In this document: piece by piece, positions 45,521 to 56,411 of the stretch
Position numbering within the stretch: position 1 is the stretch's first letter
Layout: each line of letters starts with the position of its first letter
From: Petrolisthes cinctipes
Taxonomy: Eukaryota > Arthropoda > Malacostraca > Decapoda > Porcellanidae
Assembly (NCBI GenBank): GCA_033782935.1
Contig: JAWQEG010001384.1
Span: forward strand, 126,501 to 190,500
DNA length: 64,000 bases
Direction: 5' to 3'
Notes under the pieces: model-generated
Database searches by the model: none
The model's input: the letters and a program-made list of their open reading frames with translations, nothing else
Told to the model about the DNA's origin: nothing
Position numbers and translations under genes: made by a program

Positions 45521-45846
45521 TTTTTTTTTTTCTATATCTTGCGACACTGGACATAGGCTTCATCAAGCCCGTTACCGTGGCCCAGGTCAACTGCTACTCA
45601 CACACACACACACGTCACGACTTCCGAATTTGTACCCAGCCACAGAGGGAGGGAAGTGAGGGTTATTCCCAAATACTGCAGCTGTTATGGTACCAGCGAG
45701 GGTTTTTTACGACGTTCGGCGGCCTTATAGTTAGTGCCTCAAACTCAAATCGAAAGAGTAAATATTCTCAGGCCCTCACCTGAGAGGATCGATCTCCCGA
45801 CCTCCAGGTTACGAGTCCAGAACACTAACCACTCGGCCACCTCCCC
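45520..45846 (-). mobile_element. tRNA-derived SINE S1, copy 2, inside Gypsy RNase H
   Basis: Poly-T at 45520-45531, then the reverse complement of the SINE body, ending in the tRNA-like head (CCACTCGGCCACCTCCCC). It contains a short (CA)n run. It splits a conserved RNase H stretch. I see no clear target-site duplication. Confidence 0.88.
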
Positions 45847-45949
45847 TACATGTTGCTGGATCTGATAATATTGGAGCAGATATTCTTAGCAGGTCTAGTA
45901 AATAATATTTGTTCTATCTACCCTCCGGTTAGATACTTGTTAGGGGAGG

Positions 45950-45960
45950 TATGTGAGGGA
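45950..45960 (+). repeat. Target-site duplication, left (LINE D)
   Basis: TATGTGAGGGA, repeated exactly at 51431-51441 on the other side of LINE D. Confidence 0.85.
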
Positions 45961-46213
45961 TGCCCCAACCTTGTTGGTGTGAAAACGTTCTCCTGGCGCT
46001 CTGCCTACATTGTTGTTTGTGTTGCTGTTTGTGTTCTCGTTTTTGTGTTATTGATTGTGCATTCTTGTTTGTGTGTTGTTTCTGTGGTGTTGCTGGTGTT
46101 TGTTTGTTGTGGTTGTGTGTATTGTTTTGTTGTGATTGTTTGTATGGGTGTGTGTGTGTGTCCCTGGCAGATTGAGTGTTCGGTTGTTCGTGTTGTTGTT
46201 GTTTGCTTGCCAT

Positions 46214-47535
46214 CTAGGCCTTGCCTGGCCTGATGGAGAGTGCAGATTCCTGCCTGGAGGCCGACTTGGCAATGTCGGAGGAAGACGAGTCTCCAATTAA
46301 AGATCACTAGCCTGGGCTGCCTTCTCGCAACCCTCCCCCCCCCCCTCTCCTCGGTCACTCCGCAGCTCAGGTTGCAGCCGTCCACCTCCTCAACCTCTAC
46401 CAAGCGACCCGTTGATGCCTCGTCCGACTCCTCGCAGGATTTTGATGGTGTGGACTATTTGCCTCCAGCTGCCAAGACTGCCAAGGGTGCTTCAGTTGTG
46501 CATGACGTACCTTCTCTGACTCACTCTGGTGTTTCTTCTTTGTATCCCAACTCCTTGCCCTCGTCCAACCTTCCTGCTTTTGCAGGAAGCGTTAGGACAT
46601 CATTGATAGAGTCAAGGCTGGTGAATTTTTGCCTTTGCCTCTCATTCTTGAAGACTCACCCGACAGGCCTTGTAAGATCCCTAGCTACATCCTCACCCGT
46701 TTTCCTATTAATGTTGACCCGAAACTTGCCAAAGGATACCCTGGTGTGTACTCTGCCCATCGATTTTTCCAAGATGGTTCCCCCATTAGCTGTATTGTTG
46801 TTGTCTGGAGTCTACCCGATCCACCTCCAAATGAGATTTCCCTCTGATTTCCTCCCTTGTCTTCCACCGTGTGAGGTGAGGAAACTTCATAATGACCAGT
46901 CATGGTGCTACAGGTGCTAGGGAGTTGGACATATCTCCTGGTACTGTTCTGCCAGGCCGAAGTATGCATGGGGTGCTGCTGACCATGATTCCAAGACGTG
47001 TCCTGTCAGGGGTGAACCATCACGTCCTGCTGCCTCCACCTCTGAGCCTTCACCTCCTGAGGATACGTCTTGATGGAAGTGTCCACGATGCCTTCAGCCA
47101 GGGGTTAATGTGTGGCATGGATGTACTCAACGTCAGGTCCAGGCTTGGGTCTCTACTATTGCTGAGCATCCACCACCACCTCCTCAGTCTGCTCCTTCTA
47201 CCAGCCCTGCCTCACCTCCAGACCTGGCCCTCCGCAAGTCTGTTGCTACCCTCATGGCACGATGTACGGCTCTCGAGAACCGCTTTTCTGCCCTTGAAGC
47301 CAGGATTGATGAGCTGGTTGCCGCTCAGGCTGCTAATGACTCCAAGCTCTCCACCTTGGTCGAGGCTCAGCAGGCCATCATCTCAACTGTCACGACCCTT
47401 AACGAAAAGATGGATACTGTTGCATCTCCCCTTGAAAAGCTTTTCGAGTCAGTCCCTTCTCCTGGTCCATCTTCTCCAGATCACTCATCTGCCACTACTC
47501 ACCGGACTTCTACCTCCAAATACAGAGTTCGCTAG
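46214..47535 (+). pseudogene. LINE family 2 ORF1 (copy D), broken
   Basis: Equivalent to the intact ORF1 of copy C. The start ATG is TTG here. A TAG stop lies at 46306-46308, a poly-C expansion near 46335 shifts the frame, and about 160 bp are deleted at 46585 with AGGAAGCGT at the joint. Another TAG replaces the Trp codon after WCYRC (46918). The coiled-coil part (47230-47450) survives, and the poly-proline run is shorter than in copy C. Confidence 0.85.
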
Positions 47536-48887
47536 TGATTGCCAGCTGGATGTCATCTCCTGGAATGTATGTGGTATCACCAGTTATGTTAAGCTCACTC
47601 AACTCAAGGCCTATGTTTTTCGTCATCATCCCAGTTTTATTTTTCTCCAGGAAGCATTTCCAGGATGGACGCTTGCTGCTGGGCAAGCTCCTCCTCTCTC
47701 AGGTTATGTGCCATATGTTCATCTGGTAAGGAATGGTCTCCTGACTTACATACATAGCTCATTGCCACATCGCCTTCTCCGTACCTCCACTGATCCTGAC
47801 ATGACCTTTCAGCTATTTGAGGTTCTACCTGGGAATGGAGTACTCCAATTATGCAATGTCTATTCTGCCCCATCTAGACTCACTCTTGAGGCTCTTCCTT
47901 CTCCAACAGTGCGTGGTATGGTGTATATTGGAGATTTTAATGCTCGGCATTCTGATTTGGGTGATGGTTCTGGCTCTATTAATCGTAATGGTGTTCGTCT
48001 CCTTTCATACATCCGCAAGCATCATCTGACACACTGGGACACTGGCGGTGTCACTCATTGCCGGGGAGGTACTCTGGATTACATCCTCTCGTCTGGCCTC
48101 TTAGCGTCTCAGGTCCAGTGATCCTCCGTGCCAGACTTATTCTCTGATCACATCGCTCTTCAGTTTCATTATTCTCTAACTGCTGGGGCAGGTGCTTCAG
48201 CCACTCATTTGCGTATTGCTGTGCCCCCTAAATATTGCCCGACTTGCTTCTTATTTATGGCCCATGTATTCCCTACATTTGATGTATCATCAGCTGAACA
48301 GATGTACTCTGATCTTGTATCTGCTACTCATGACTTTTATAGGCTTTACGTCTCCCGGCCACATCTCCAGCATCGCCATACTGTCCACTCCTGGACACTG
48401 GATGCACATATACAGGAGGCAAAAGAGGAGGCGGAATGTGATGGCCTATTGTTTCAAGGCAACCCAACCCCTCACCTCCTCGATCGTTACCAGTTGTCGA
48501 GAGACGCTTTAGTCACCCTGCAGGATTGTGCTCACACTGAGTATTGGCAACGGTTCACAGACAGCATCAACCAGCAAACAAGTGTGGCTTCTATGTGGCA
48601 CCTCATCCGTCGGGTTGTTAAAAAGACACACGCCACTGCTCGTCATCACACTCCCGCCGACTATGCCCAACAACTTGTCGATGCCTGGTCAGAAAATCTA
48701 CCCCAGCCAGTCTACCCACCCACATACAAGATGCACTTGCTTCCCGTGCTGCTGTCAATCGGCTTCGTCTAATGTCTGCTCTGTTGCAAGATGATGATGA
48801 TGATGCAGAGAAGATAACTGAGGAGGAGTTGCGCCGTGTTCTCTCTTGGGGTAGAGCTTCTTCCCCTGGTGATGATGGTGTTACTTA

Positions 48888-48918
<31 letters not shown>

Positions 48919-51245
48919 CCGACACTGGACATAGGTTTAATCAAGCCTATTACCATGGCCCAGGTCAACTGCTGCTCACACACACACGTCACGACTTCCG
49001 AACTGGTACCCAGCCAATAAGGGAGGGAAGTGAGGATAATTCCCAAATACTGCAGCTGCTATTGTACCAGCGAGGGTGTTTTACGATGTTCGGTGGCCTT
49101 ATAGTTAGTGCCTGACACTCAAATCGAAAGAGTAAATATTCTCAGGCCCTCACCTAAAAGGATCGATCTCCCGACCTCTAGGTTATGAGTCCAGAAATCT
49201 AACCACTCAGCGCCTACTTCAACAAGTTCCTGGGAACCCTCTACTTCGACTGTACAATCTTTGTCTTTGTGACGGTTGTGTACCACGAGCCTGGACCAGC
49301 AGCACAATAATACCCATCCCTAAGCCCGGCACTGCAAAGTTCAGGCCTATTTCCCTCACTTCCTGTTTTTGTAAGGTTATGGAGAGAATCTTACTCAACC
49401 GTCTCATGTACAGATTGCAGGATCGCCTTTCTCCATGGCTGTTTGGTTTCCTTCCCCAACAGAGCACACACCACTGCCTAGTCGACCTGTACTCTCGCCT
49501 TTCCAGGGACAGTGTGGTGGCCTTCATTGACCTTCGAAGTGCCTTCGATGTTGCTAACAGAGATGGCATTTTAGATCAACTGGTTGACTTTGGGATAAAG
49601 GTTAATCTACTACGGTGAATTCGGGGCAGCCTGAGTAACAGGACCTCCCGTGTGTTTTTCAGTGGTGCGCTCAGTCCTTTGCGCAGTTTTCATCTAGGTA
49701 CGCCTCAAAGGAGTGTTCTCAGCCCATTGTTATTTAATATTCTGATGCATCGGCTGCTCACTTCTCTCCTTGATATTCCTGGAACTACAATTACGTGCTA
49801 TGCTGATGATATCTGTGTTCATTCTACCTCACCAAGGGATCTCCAGCTGTTTCTTGACTCCTTCTCTGTGGCCTCCTCTCACTGTGGCATTATTATCTCC
49901 CCAGATAAGAGCAGAATATTCACCTGCCGCCTTCCTCAAGCTCGGCCAGTGTTCACCATTGGAGGGACTGTCATTCCCATGTGTTCCCAGTACCGCTACC
50001 TTTGCACACCAGTCAATATTTGGCCGATTGTCCATGCCAGACCTCAAGACCATCACATTGTCCAGGACTTATTGGGTCGTCTCCAGCGCCGACTTACGCC
50101 ACTTCAATGGTTCTCTAACAACTCCTCGGGCATCTCCATCCCAGTAGCCAGAACCATCTATATTGTTTTTATCCGTTCAGTTGTTGATTACCTCTACCCT
50201 GCTTTGATTCAACTTCCTAGGGCTACTCTGGAAACTTTAGAAAAATTTAAGAATAGAGCAATGAGAATAATTCTCGGCTGTCCAATGTCGAACAGGATAG
50301 TGAACATGCAGCGTGAGTTGCGTCTTCCCCCATTAATCGAGAGAATTTATTGTAATGTTACTTGCTTCACTGTCAAGTACCTCCATTTCCCACATCTTTC
50401 ACCCCATTACTCTCAGTTAGTCAGGACTTCTCTTAAACCAAACTCCCCTGTCCCTCCCATACTGCCTGCTGGACGTACTCTTATAAGGCCTGTTTCCTCT
50501 CTGCTCCATAGTCTTAATATAGATATAATGGTTGGAGACGTCCCCCCTGGGCCCCCTCCTTGGATGCTACCAACACCTGATGTGAGCTTCACACCAACTG
50601 TTAGTATTGTTTGTCAACGTGAAGTGAATGCTGCCATTTTTTGTGATGCCAAACCTGCCCTTCATTCCCTTTCTAGTGTTCAGCCCACACACTCTACTGT
50701 TATTCAGCAGATGTTATCGTTTTTGGCCTTATTGCGTCATCGTAACTTGACTGTCAAATTTTTATGGGTGCCATTCCATGTAGGTTTACGTCACAATGGT
50801 ACAGTTGACAGACTCGCAAAGGAAGCCTGCCATCTGCCTGCTCTTGGTGTTAGACGTCCTCTCTCCCTGACATGTTACCCTTTCTAGAGTTCGCTCCACC
50901 GCTTTCCTCCCTGTACGGCGACGTAGGGATGCAGAGAGGCCCTTCAGCATCTCCATCACCCATTACGAGTCTGTCTGCCATCACAAATATTCCTACCGTC
51001 GTCGAGGCCTCATGGTTCGGAGGCACAATGTAGTCTCTGCTCGTTTGAGGCTTGGCTACCGGCCACCATGGCAGGTTGCTGGGATGCAGGGTAAGCCTCC
51101 CTTCACTGAGTGCCTGGCCTGCCCCACTGTCCGACACTTGCTGCCCAGAGGCCTGCCACTTGATGTGGTTAGTCGACACCTGCTGAACCATCAGGTTCTG
51201 GAGGAACTTCTGGTGCGGCACCCTCGTTTTGGTGGATTTAAGTAG
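47516..51245 (+). pseudogene. LINE family 2 ORF2 (copy D): endonuclease, RT, RNase H, broken
   Basis: The endonuclease is more complete than in copy C: DVISWNVCG, FIFLQEAFPGW, IGDFNARHSD and SDHIAL. Stops lie at 48120-48122 and 49617; a 1-bp deletion lies near 48693; SINE S1 interrupts at 48888-49209. RT: FIDLRSAFDVANRD and CYADDICVH intact, but the PQGG motif reads PQRS. RNase H lost its first half (joint near 50600) but keeps the second half, including WVPFHVGLRHNGTVDRL. Deletions in C and D are therefore complementary. Ancestral stop at 51243-51245. Confidence 0.87.
48888..49209 (-). mobile_element. tRNA-derived SINE S1, copy 3, inside LINE D ORF2
   Basis: Poly-T at 48888-48913, then the reverse complement of the S1 body up to CCACTCAG. 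Copy C supplies the empty site (CTTATGCTGTGCTGCGCCTAC). Here CTTAT and CGCCTAC flank the SINE, so about 8 bp of target were lost, ~14 bp of the SINE head are missing, and there is no duplication. Confidence 0.88.
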
Positions 51246-51430
51246 GTCATAATGTAAATATATGTCTGTATGCTTGTGCTTCATTCTGTTATGTTTTCGT
51301 GATATGTGTGTGTGTGTGTGTGTGTGTGGTTGTAGTAATTGAATTCTCATGAGTCCCGCCTACCCTTGTGTATTGTTGTTTGCCTGTTGACTGACACAAC
51401 GGTGCAATTAATAAAAAAAAAAAAAAAAGC

Positions 51431-51441
51431 TATGTGAGGGA
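51431..51441 (+). repeat. Target-site duplication, right (LINE D)
   Basis: TATGTGAGGGA, identical to 45950-45960. Confidence 0.85.
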
Positions 51442-51760
51442 ATGGGCAATAAGTAAGTAATTACTTGTATGGTTTCGAACAAAGAATGGATCAAATAAGG
51501 CCCTCTCGAGTTCTATTTCGAGCTACATCGGAATTGTCTTGGGGTTTTCTGTGGATTCTTTCCTCACTAGTCTCTCAACTACAGACATTATGCGTCCAGA
51601 CTTTGTTTAGTCAAGACCTCGTCCTCTCGTAGCACAGCAACAAAAGACTACAGTACTGTCCGTGGAATTTACTTTTGTGTACCGAGGCCTCTTACCAGCA
51701 GTACTCTGTTGTTTCTTTGCCTGGTTAAAGTAATTAATTGAATTAAATTTGCAACGTTTT
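51442..51760 (+). other. Presumed Gypsy 3' LTR remainder
   Basis: Continues from TGTGAGGGA next to the purine tract that ends the Gypsy body. AT-rich and non-coding. The right LTR limit is not identified because no second LTR is in the window. Confidence 0.45.
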
Positions 51761-51839
51761 GCTGCACAGATGTGCTGCACCTTCAGTGTTTTGGTTTTTT
51801 GCTGGAGGACAAACAGTAGTGCATGGTAGATAGTAGCTA

Positions 51840-53971
51840 GTTGTTCCCCACACCAGACCCACAGAACTCGCTGTTTCAGGGGAAACCCTGTGGTAGGGAG
51901 GCCCAGCAGCCTGGTGAGTCATTTGGGCACCTCTTTTTCTTAAACTACTTTCTCTTCCACATTTTCCGTGCGACCTCCTGGGCCTACGGTTGTCTCTTGG
52001 CTGAGCATCGGTATTCGCTTGGGAGGTGAGTTCTGACTACACCACCCCTCTCATTATTCAAGTTTGGTGGTGAGGAAGTTCCTTCCGCACACTCCGATCC
52101 CCTAGCTGGTACTGGAGAACGCCGCCAGGCTACCACTAGGGGGGGGGGGCGAGTAAAGGCAACGTTTTCTCCAAAATTTTGTCTATTATGAGGGTTGATA
52201 AAATAGTTAAGGGAGTTGGGTTGGTGTGATAGGAGAGGGGTCGGACGTAGTCCGATGCCCCGGATGGATGATTCCCCGACTAGCTTCTCTCCTCCTCAAG
52301 AATGAAGGTTAACGACCAAGGACCAAACTAGGACAATGGCGGATGATAATGGAACCCCTATGGCAGACAGACAACGACAATCTGATATTGAAATTCCTCC
52401 CAAGAATGCTCGTTATGTTAATTAATGTTCGTTGTGTGAATGTGAGTCAGTCTCTCAAGGTTGTTAGCCCATTTATCATCAAAAAGGTCCTTGATGGTCA
52501 GGTGGGTGGCAGTTTTGATTATGTTAAGAAGTTGCGTGATAGTAGTCTCCTGGTTAAAGTGCTGAATGCATCCCAGGTTAAGGATCTCCTTAAACTGACG
52601 CAAATTCATGACCTCAGGGTGAAAACCACTATTCCAGTGGGGCCAAATACCTGTAAGGGCGTCATTTTCCATAGGGATTTGGCTGCTCTGAATGAGGCAG
52701 ACATTCTAGAGGGAATGAAGGACCAAGGCGTTGTTGATGTTCGAAGCATGACCAGGATGAGAAAGAACAAGAGAGAGATATCTGGCTTATGTTTTATGAC
52801 ATTTCCGGACACGGTTAAGATTGGATACGAAATAGTTCCTGTTAGACCATATATACAGAAACCTATGCATTGGTTCCGTTGCCAGAAATTCGAACACACA
52901 GCATTGAGGTGCTTTAATAAAGATTCAGGTTCATTTACTTGTGGTAAATATGCAGGTAATCACGAAACAGCTTTGTGTTCAGAGACAGTTCTCAAGTGTG
53001 CTAATTGTGGCAGCCCCCACCAGGCAAGTGTAGGAGACTGCAGGAGCCTTAAAGTGGAGACTGAGGCAATGGCATACATGAGGGCTCATGATGTCAGTTA
53101 TGGTGAGGCAAAGAGGAAGGTGGAGGGGGTTACCCAAACTCCCACAGTTTCCTATGCTGCAGCTATGACTGGCACCACTGCTATAACAACAGATGTTAAC
53201 ATGACTATCCAGGCAAAATATAAAGAAAATAAAGAATAGAAGGATCAAGTAAGCAAATTAATGCTTCAAGTAAAAAAATTAACAAAGAAACTAGACGAAA
53301 TTGTTCCATCAACCCAGCAAAAGAAACACAACAAGGCTGATGATAACGTATCAGCTTCTAAATCTCATGTTCTTGCTCAGGTGACTCCCATGAAGCCTAC
53401 ATCCGGGAGTCATCCGGTTCATCGCTAGACGAGCCGTTCGAGGACTGGCTCTGTACCTCGTGGAGAGGAACAGGCGATGGAGGCTACCGTCGCGAAACCT
53501 GCCCGCGGGAGGTCCCCGGGAAGTGCAGGGGAGGAAGAGGGTCTTCCCTCCCTGCACAAAAATGTTTGGGCAGATGAGCAAGGTCCCAAAACCCCTAAAC
53601 GGTGATAATCTTCTAGCTAACCATACTCCAATGGAACTGTTGAAGTCTTAGAGCTAGATTAGATTAACTCAAACTTTTGGCCTGTTCTTACGCTGCCGAT
53701 ATTATTGCCCTTCAGGAAACTCATCTGAACGACCAAGTCGAAGACGAGGTTGTTCAGCTTCGGAACTACAGGTTAATTAGGAGGGACCGTGGGGGGAGGG
53801 GTGGAGGTGGAGAGGCAATCTACATCCGCCATAACCTCCCTTTCACTGATCTGCCCTGTAATTTTCCTCTGGAAAGTGTCGTTTGCGGAGTAAAATTCGG
53901 TGGCACCTACCTGATTATCTGTTCTGTCTACTGTCCTCCTGACACAGTAACTTATGATGATGCTTTTGACC
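51840..53971 (+). mobile_element. I-group LINE, family 3, copy E, 5' part (split by LINE B)
   Basis: Probable 5' UTR (51840-52335), a Gag-like ORF1 and the first ~110 residues of an endonuclease, where LINE B begins. The element resumes at about 60414 with sequence just before RNase H. No RT is present on either side. The 5' boundary is a guess from the change in base composition. Confidence 0.75.
52336..53428 (+). pseudogene. LINE family 3 ORF1 (Gag-like)
   Basis: Probable start ATG at 52336 (MADDNGTPMADRQRQ), frameshifted near 52425. The main frame then runs 52343-53239. An RRM-like/pre-zinc domain (VKTTIPVGPNTCKGVIFHRD, MKDQGVVDVRSMTR) precedes zinc knuckles: WFRCQKFEHTALRC, CGKYAGNHETALC and CANCGSPHQASVGDC, the first lacking its usual second Cys/Gly-His spacing. 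TAG at 53237 is followed by a Lys-rich, coiled-coil-like continuation to the stop at 53426. A further Gag-tail piece in another frame reaches about 53608. It would bind element RNA if intact. Confidence 0.82.
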
Positions 53972-53975
53972 CCTC
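53651..53975 (+). pseudogene. LINE family 3 endonuclease fragment
   Basis: AADIIALQETHLND (catalytic Glu region), RNYRLIRRDRGGRGGGG, AIYIRHNLPF and YLIICSVYCPPD match the first half of an EEP endonuclease. The sequence ends before the GDFN motif, at the junction with LINE B. The start is frame-shifted near 53675. Confidence 0.8.
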
Positions 53976-54504
53976 CAACGGGAACCGCCTTGACGTGGTG
54001 GGGGGGCTTGCGTGTCTCTGAGACCTGGCGAGCTAGACTAGAGGGGGCACCGGCCCCTGCTCTGCCCCGATTTCGGGGAGAGAGGGCTTCTCATGCTAGT
54101 AAGGTCGCCAGTGAGAGACCTGACTAAATGGTTCCCATGCATTAGGCTGCCATTACGGGCCAACAGCGCTGCCCTCCGGAGGGACTGCCCTCTAGGGGCC
54201 GTCCTATGTTGGATGGTTGGGTGTCTGGGCCGGGAGATGTTGGGGAAGGGGGTCTCAGCACCGTCGTGGGCAAACTTTTGAGCCATTGGGGCTGCTTTTT
54301 AAAACGAGTGGCCCTGTGGGGGAAGAGGTACCCCGCCCGCGGCGACCAGCGCTCGGTCCCCTCATCTGCCCGGTAGGTAGTAGCTCTTGGCTCCTGGGGC
54401 CAAAAACAACAAATCAATGATATTTGGATACAGAGAAGCCCTAATCTCTTCCTCGAGCGGTGGTCGACAAGGTCCTCGAGACGTCACACTCTTGTCGTGG
54501 TAAT

Positions 54505-56411
54505 ATGCAGAAAGCTGCAAATAAGAGTAGACCTAGCAGGTCGGGTGTTGTGTCGAAGAAGCCTAATCTGGACACGTTAATGTTAACTAATGTACTTGCA
54601 TCCTTTTTAAGTGCTTTGGAGTAGTCCTTCGAATCCGAATCACATATGACAGTGATTGTAGGTCTAATCGGTGCTATATTACTTTCAATACAAATGCTGC
54701 TGCCAAAGCAGCATTTGAGTCAAAAGATTCTCTGACGGTGGGGGATACTCATTGTAAAGCTCAGATGATGCGGTCCATCAATGTAGTTGACAGTGACAAT
54801 GACTACTGCCCTAATATATTTGATGACACTGTGGAGCATGTCCCAAAGGAACGTCGGGTTCCTACACCCTTTTGGTTTGTGGCTTACTACAGGGAGGGAC
54901 GTGGTAACCTTATCCATGCTTCCCGGTATCTGGAGAAAGAAGTTGGATTATTACCAATGGGCCACATAAAGAAATATGGTAAGGGCGTTTTAATCAGAGC
55001 CAAAGATCTTACACAGGCCATGATGCTCCTCAATCTCCCCTGTCCTTCTGATAGCATGTTTGAATCTATTAAACCACATAGAACATTTAATTATAGCATA
55101 GGGCGTATATATAATGAGGACCTGTATGAATTCTCAGAAGAGGACATTCTCGCTATGTGCCCAGACAGTGTCCAACGAGTAATGAAGATGAAAGGCAGTA
55201 AAAATATGATCATCCTCACTTTCTATGGCTCGCATATCCCAGATCGCATTAACATTAACCCCACCTCAAATGAGGTGAAGCCTTTTGTTGAGCGTCCCCT
55301 ACAGTGTTTCTGTTGTTATGAGTTTGGTCATGGGAAGAGGAACTGCAACAACCGTTCCCGGTGTGGTAATTGTTCTACTCTTGACTCACATCTTACTTCT
55401 GAGTGTCGGCCAGAGAGTTACTGCTTTTACTGCAGAGATGTTCACCCCTTGCCTTCTCGCCAATGTAAGATGTACCTACTTGAGCAGGATATCCTCCACT
55501 TGGCTAATACTCAATTCATTAGCATAGGTAGTGCCAGATGGCAACTCAACTTCAGGCGACAGAAGGATGGTGGTGTGAAGACATACGGCTCCTCCCTTCG
55601 CACTAAATTGGTTGCAGCACCCTCTCAAGAGGCAGGTGCTTTTTGCTCTAGTGAGAACGTTTCTAAGGTTACTCTACATAATAGTTTCTCTGTCTTGGAA
55701 ACTTTATCAGACACTCATTCTGGTGACCCTTCAACTGATGACAATTCTCAGACTTTAGCTAAAGGTGTCCATGTGGTAGAGGTTCACGCTGCCACACGCT
55801 CTCCCAAAAGGAAACTTAAGTCACCTAAACTGCCACAGAGACGCCTTCGTGGTTCCTCTGAGGCACTTGACTCTATAGATGTTCCACCTTGTGAAGCAAC
55901 CATCTCTGTGGACTCATCCATAGTTTCCTCTCAATTTCACCAGAAGCGTTCTCGTGGCTCTGATGAATCTCTTGATTCAACAGAAGTTCCTCCTCGCAAG
56001 CTTCCTTCGGGATCATCAGAGGGGCGTGAAGTTAATGTGGATGCCACGGATGTTGTAACTTCAAAATATTCACTTTCTCTTCCGCTTGAGCAGCGGAGTG
56101 ATTCTACCACCTGTATTATGGATGTTGATGTATCTGCCTGTGTCAGTGATACCACTGCTGTACAGGACAGAACCAATGTACTTGTTTCCAAGAATATCCC
56201 ATCTCATATACCTTCATCTTCTTCTAACATATCAGATGCTTCAGGGACTCGTCTACGGGTCCCAATTACTGCCCCAAGTACTACTCCTCGGGTTCGCTCT
56301 TCTTCTAGTGGCCCAGGATTAGACAAATCTTATTGTTTGAATAAACCCTCAGGTCGAGGTGGTAGTGGGAAGTACCTCCGTGAGGCTTCCCAAAAATCAG
56401 TACTAAAGTAA
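54505..56411 (+). CDS. LINE family 1 ORF1 (Gag-like, zinc knuckles), probable N-terminal frameshift
   Basis: An ATG at 54505 opens MQKAANKSRPSRSGVVSKK but reaches TAG at 54622. The main frame is open from 54591 (no ATG) and continues unbroken to 56411, so a frameshift near 54620-54660 probably separates them. Domains: RRM-like RCYITFNTNAAAKAAF, a conserved central region (FWFVAYYREGRGNLIHASRY, AKDLTQAMMLLNLPCP), zinc knuckles CFCCYEFGHGKRNC, CGNCSTLDSHLTSEC and CFYCRDVHPLPSRQC (about 55300-55470), then the disordered Ser-rich tail with its internal duplication. It binds the element RNA and packages it with ORF2 protein. Confidence 0.82.

Larger units (their letters stand above)
45961..51430 (+). 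mobile_element. I-group LINE, family 2, copy D, with 11-bp target duplication
   Basis: Same layout as copy C: TG-rich 5' UTR, ORF1, overlapping ORF2, (GT)n in the 3' UTR, and poly-A (about 51411-51428) followed by GC. The flanking duplication TATGTGAGGGA fixes both ends, so this is a full-length 5' end starting TGCCCCAACC. It interrupts the Gypsy 3' LTR start. It carries SINE S1 copy 3 and several deletions. Confidence 0.9.
42620..51760 (+). mobile_element. Decayed Gypsy retrotransposon with integrase-before-RT order, interrupted by nested insertions
   Basis: Visible order: short Gag/protease-like end, integrase (zinc-binding HHCC, DDE core, GPY/F-like C-terminus), linker, reverse transcriptase, RNase H, a purine tract (AGGGGAGGT near 45942-45950), then what looks like the 3' LTR starting TGTGAGGGA. 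A SINE sits in the RNase H (45520-45846), and LINE family 2 copy D sits at the LTR start with an 11-bp duplication. No 5' LTR is seen, so the left end is truncated. Order and relatedness fit the Gmr1-type Gypsy group. Confidence 0.8.

Noticed and set aside
42659..45950. Two tandem truncated Gypsy copies explaining the integrase-RT order
   Set aside because: The integrase C-terminus leads into a continuous acidic linker and RT without an LTR or Gag between them. It is not fully excluded, so it stays as the refutation route for that finding.
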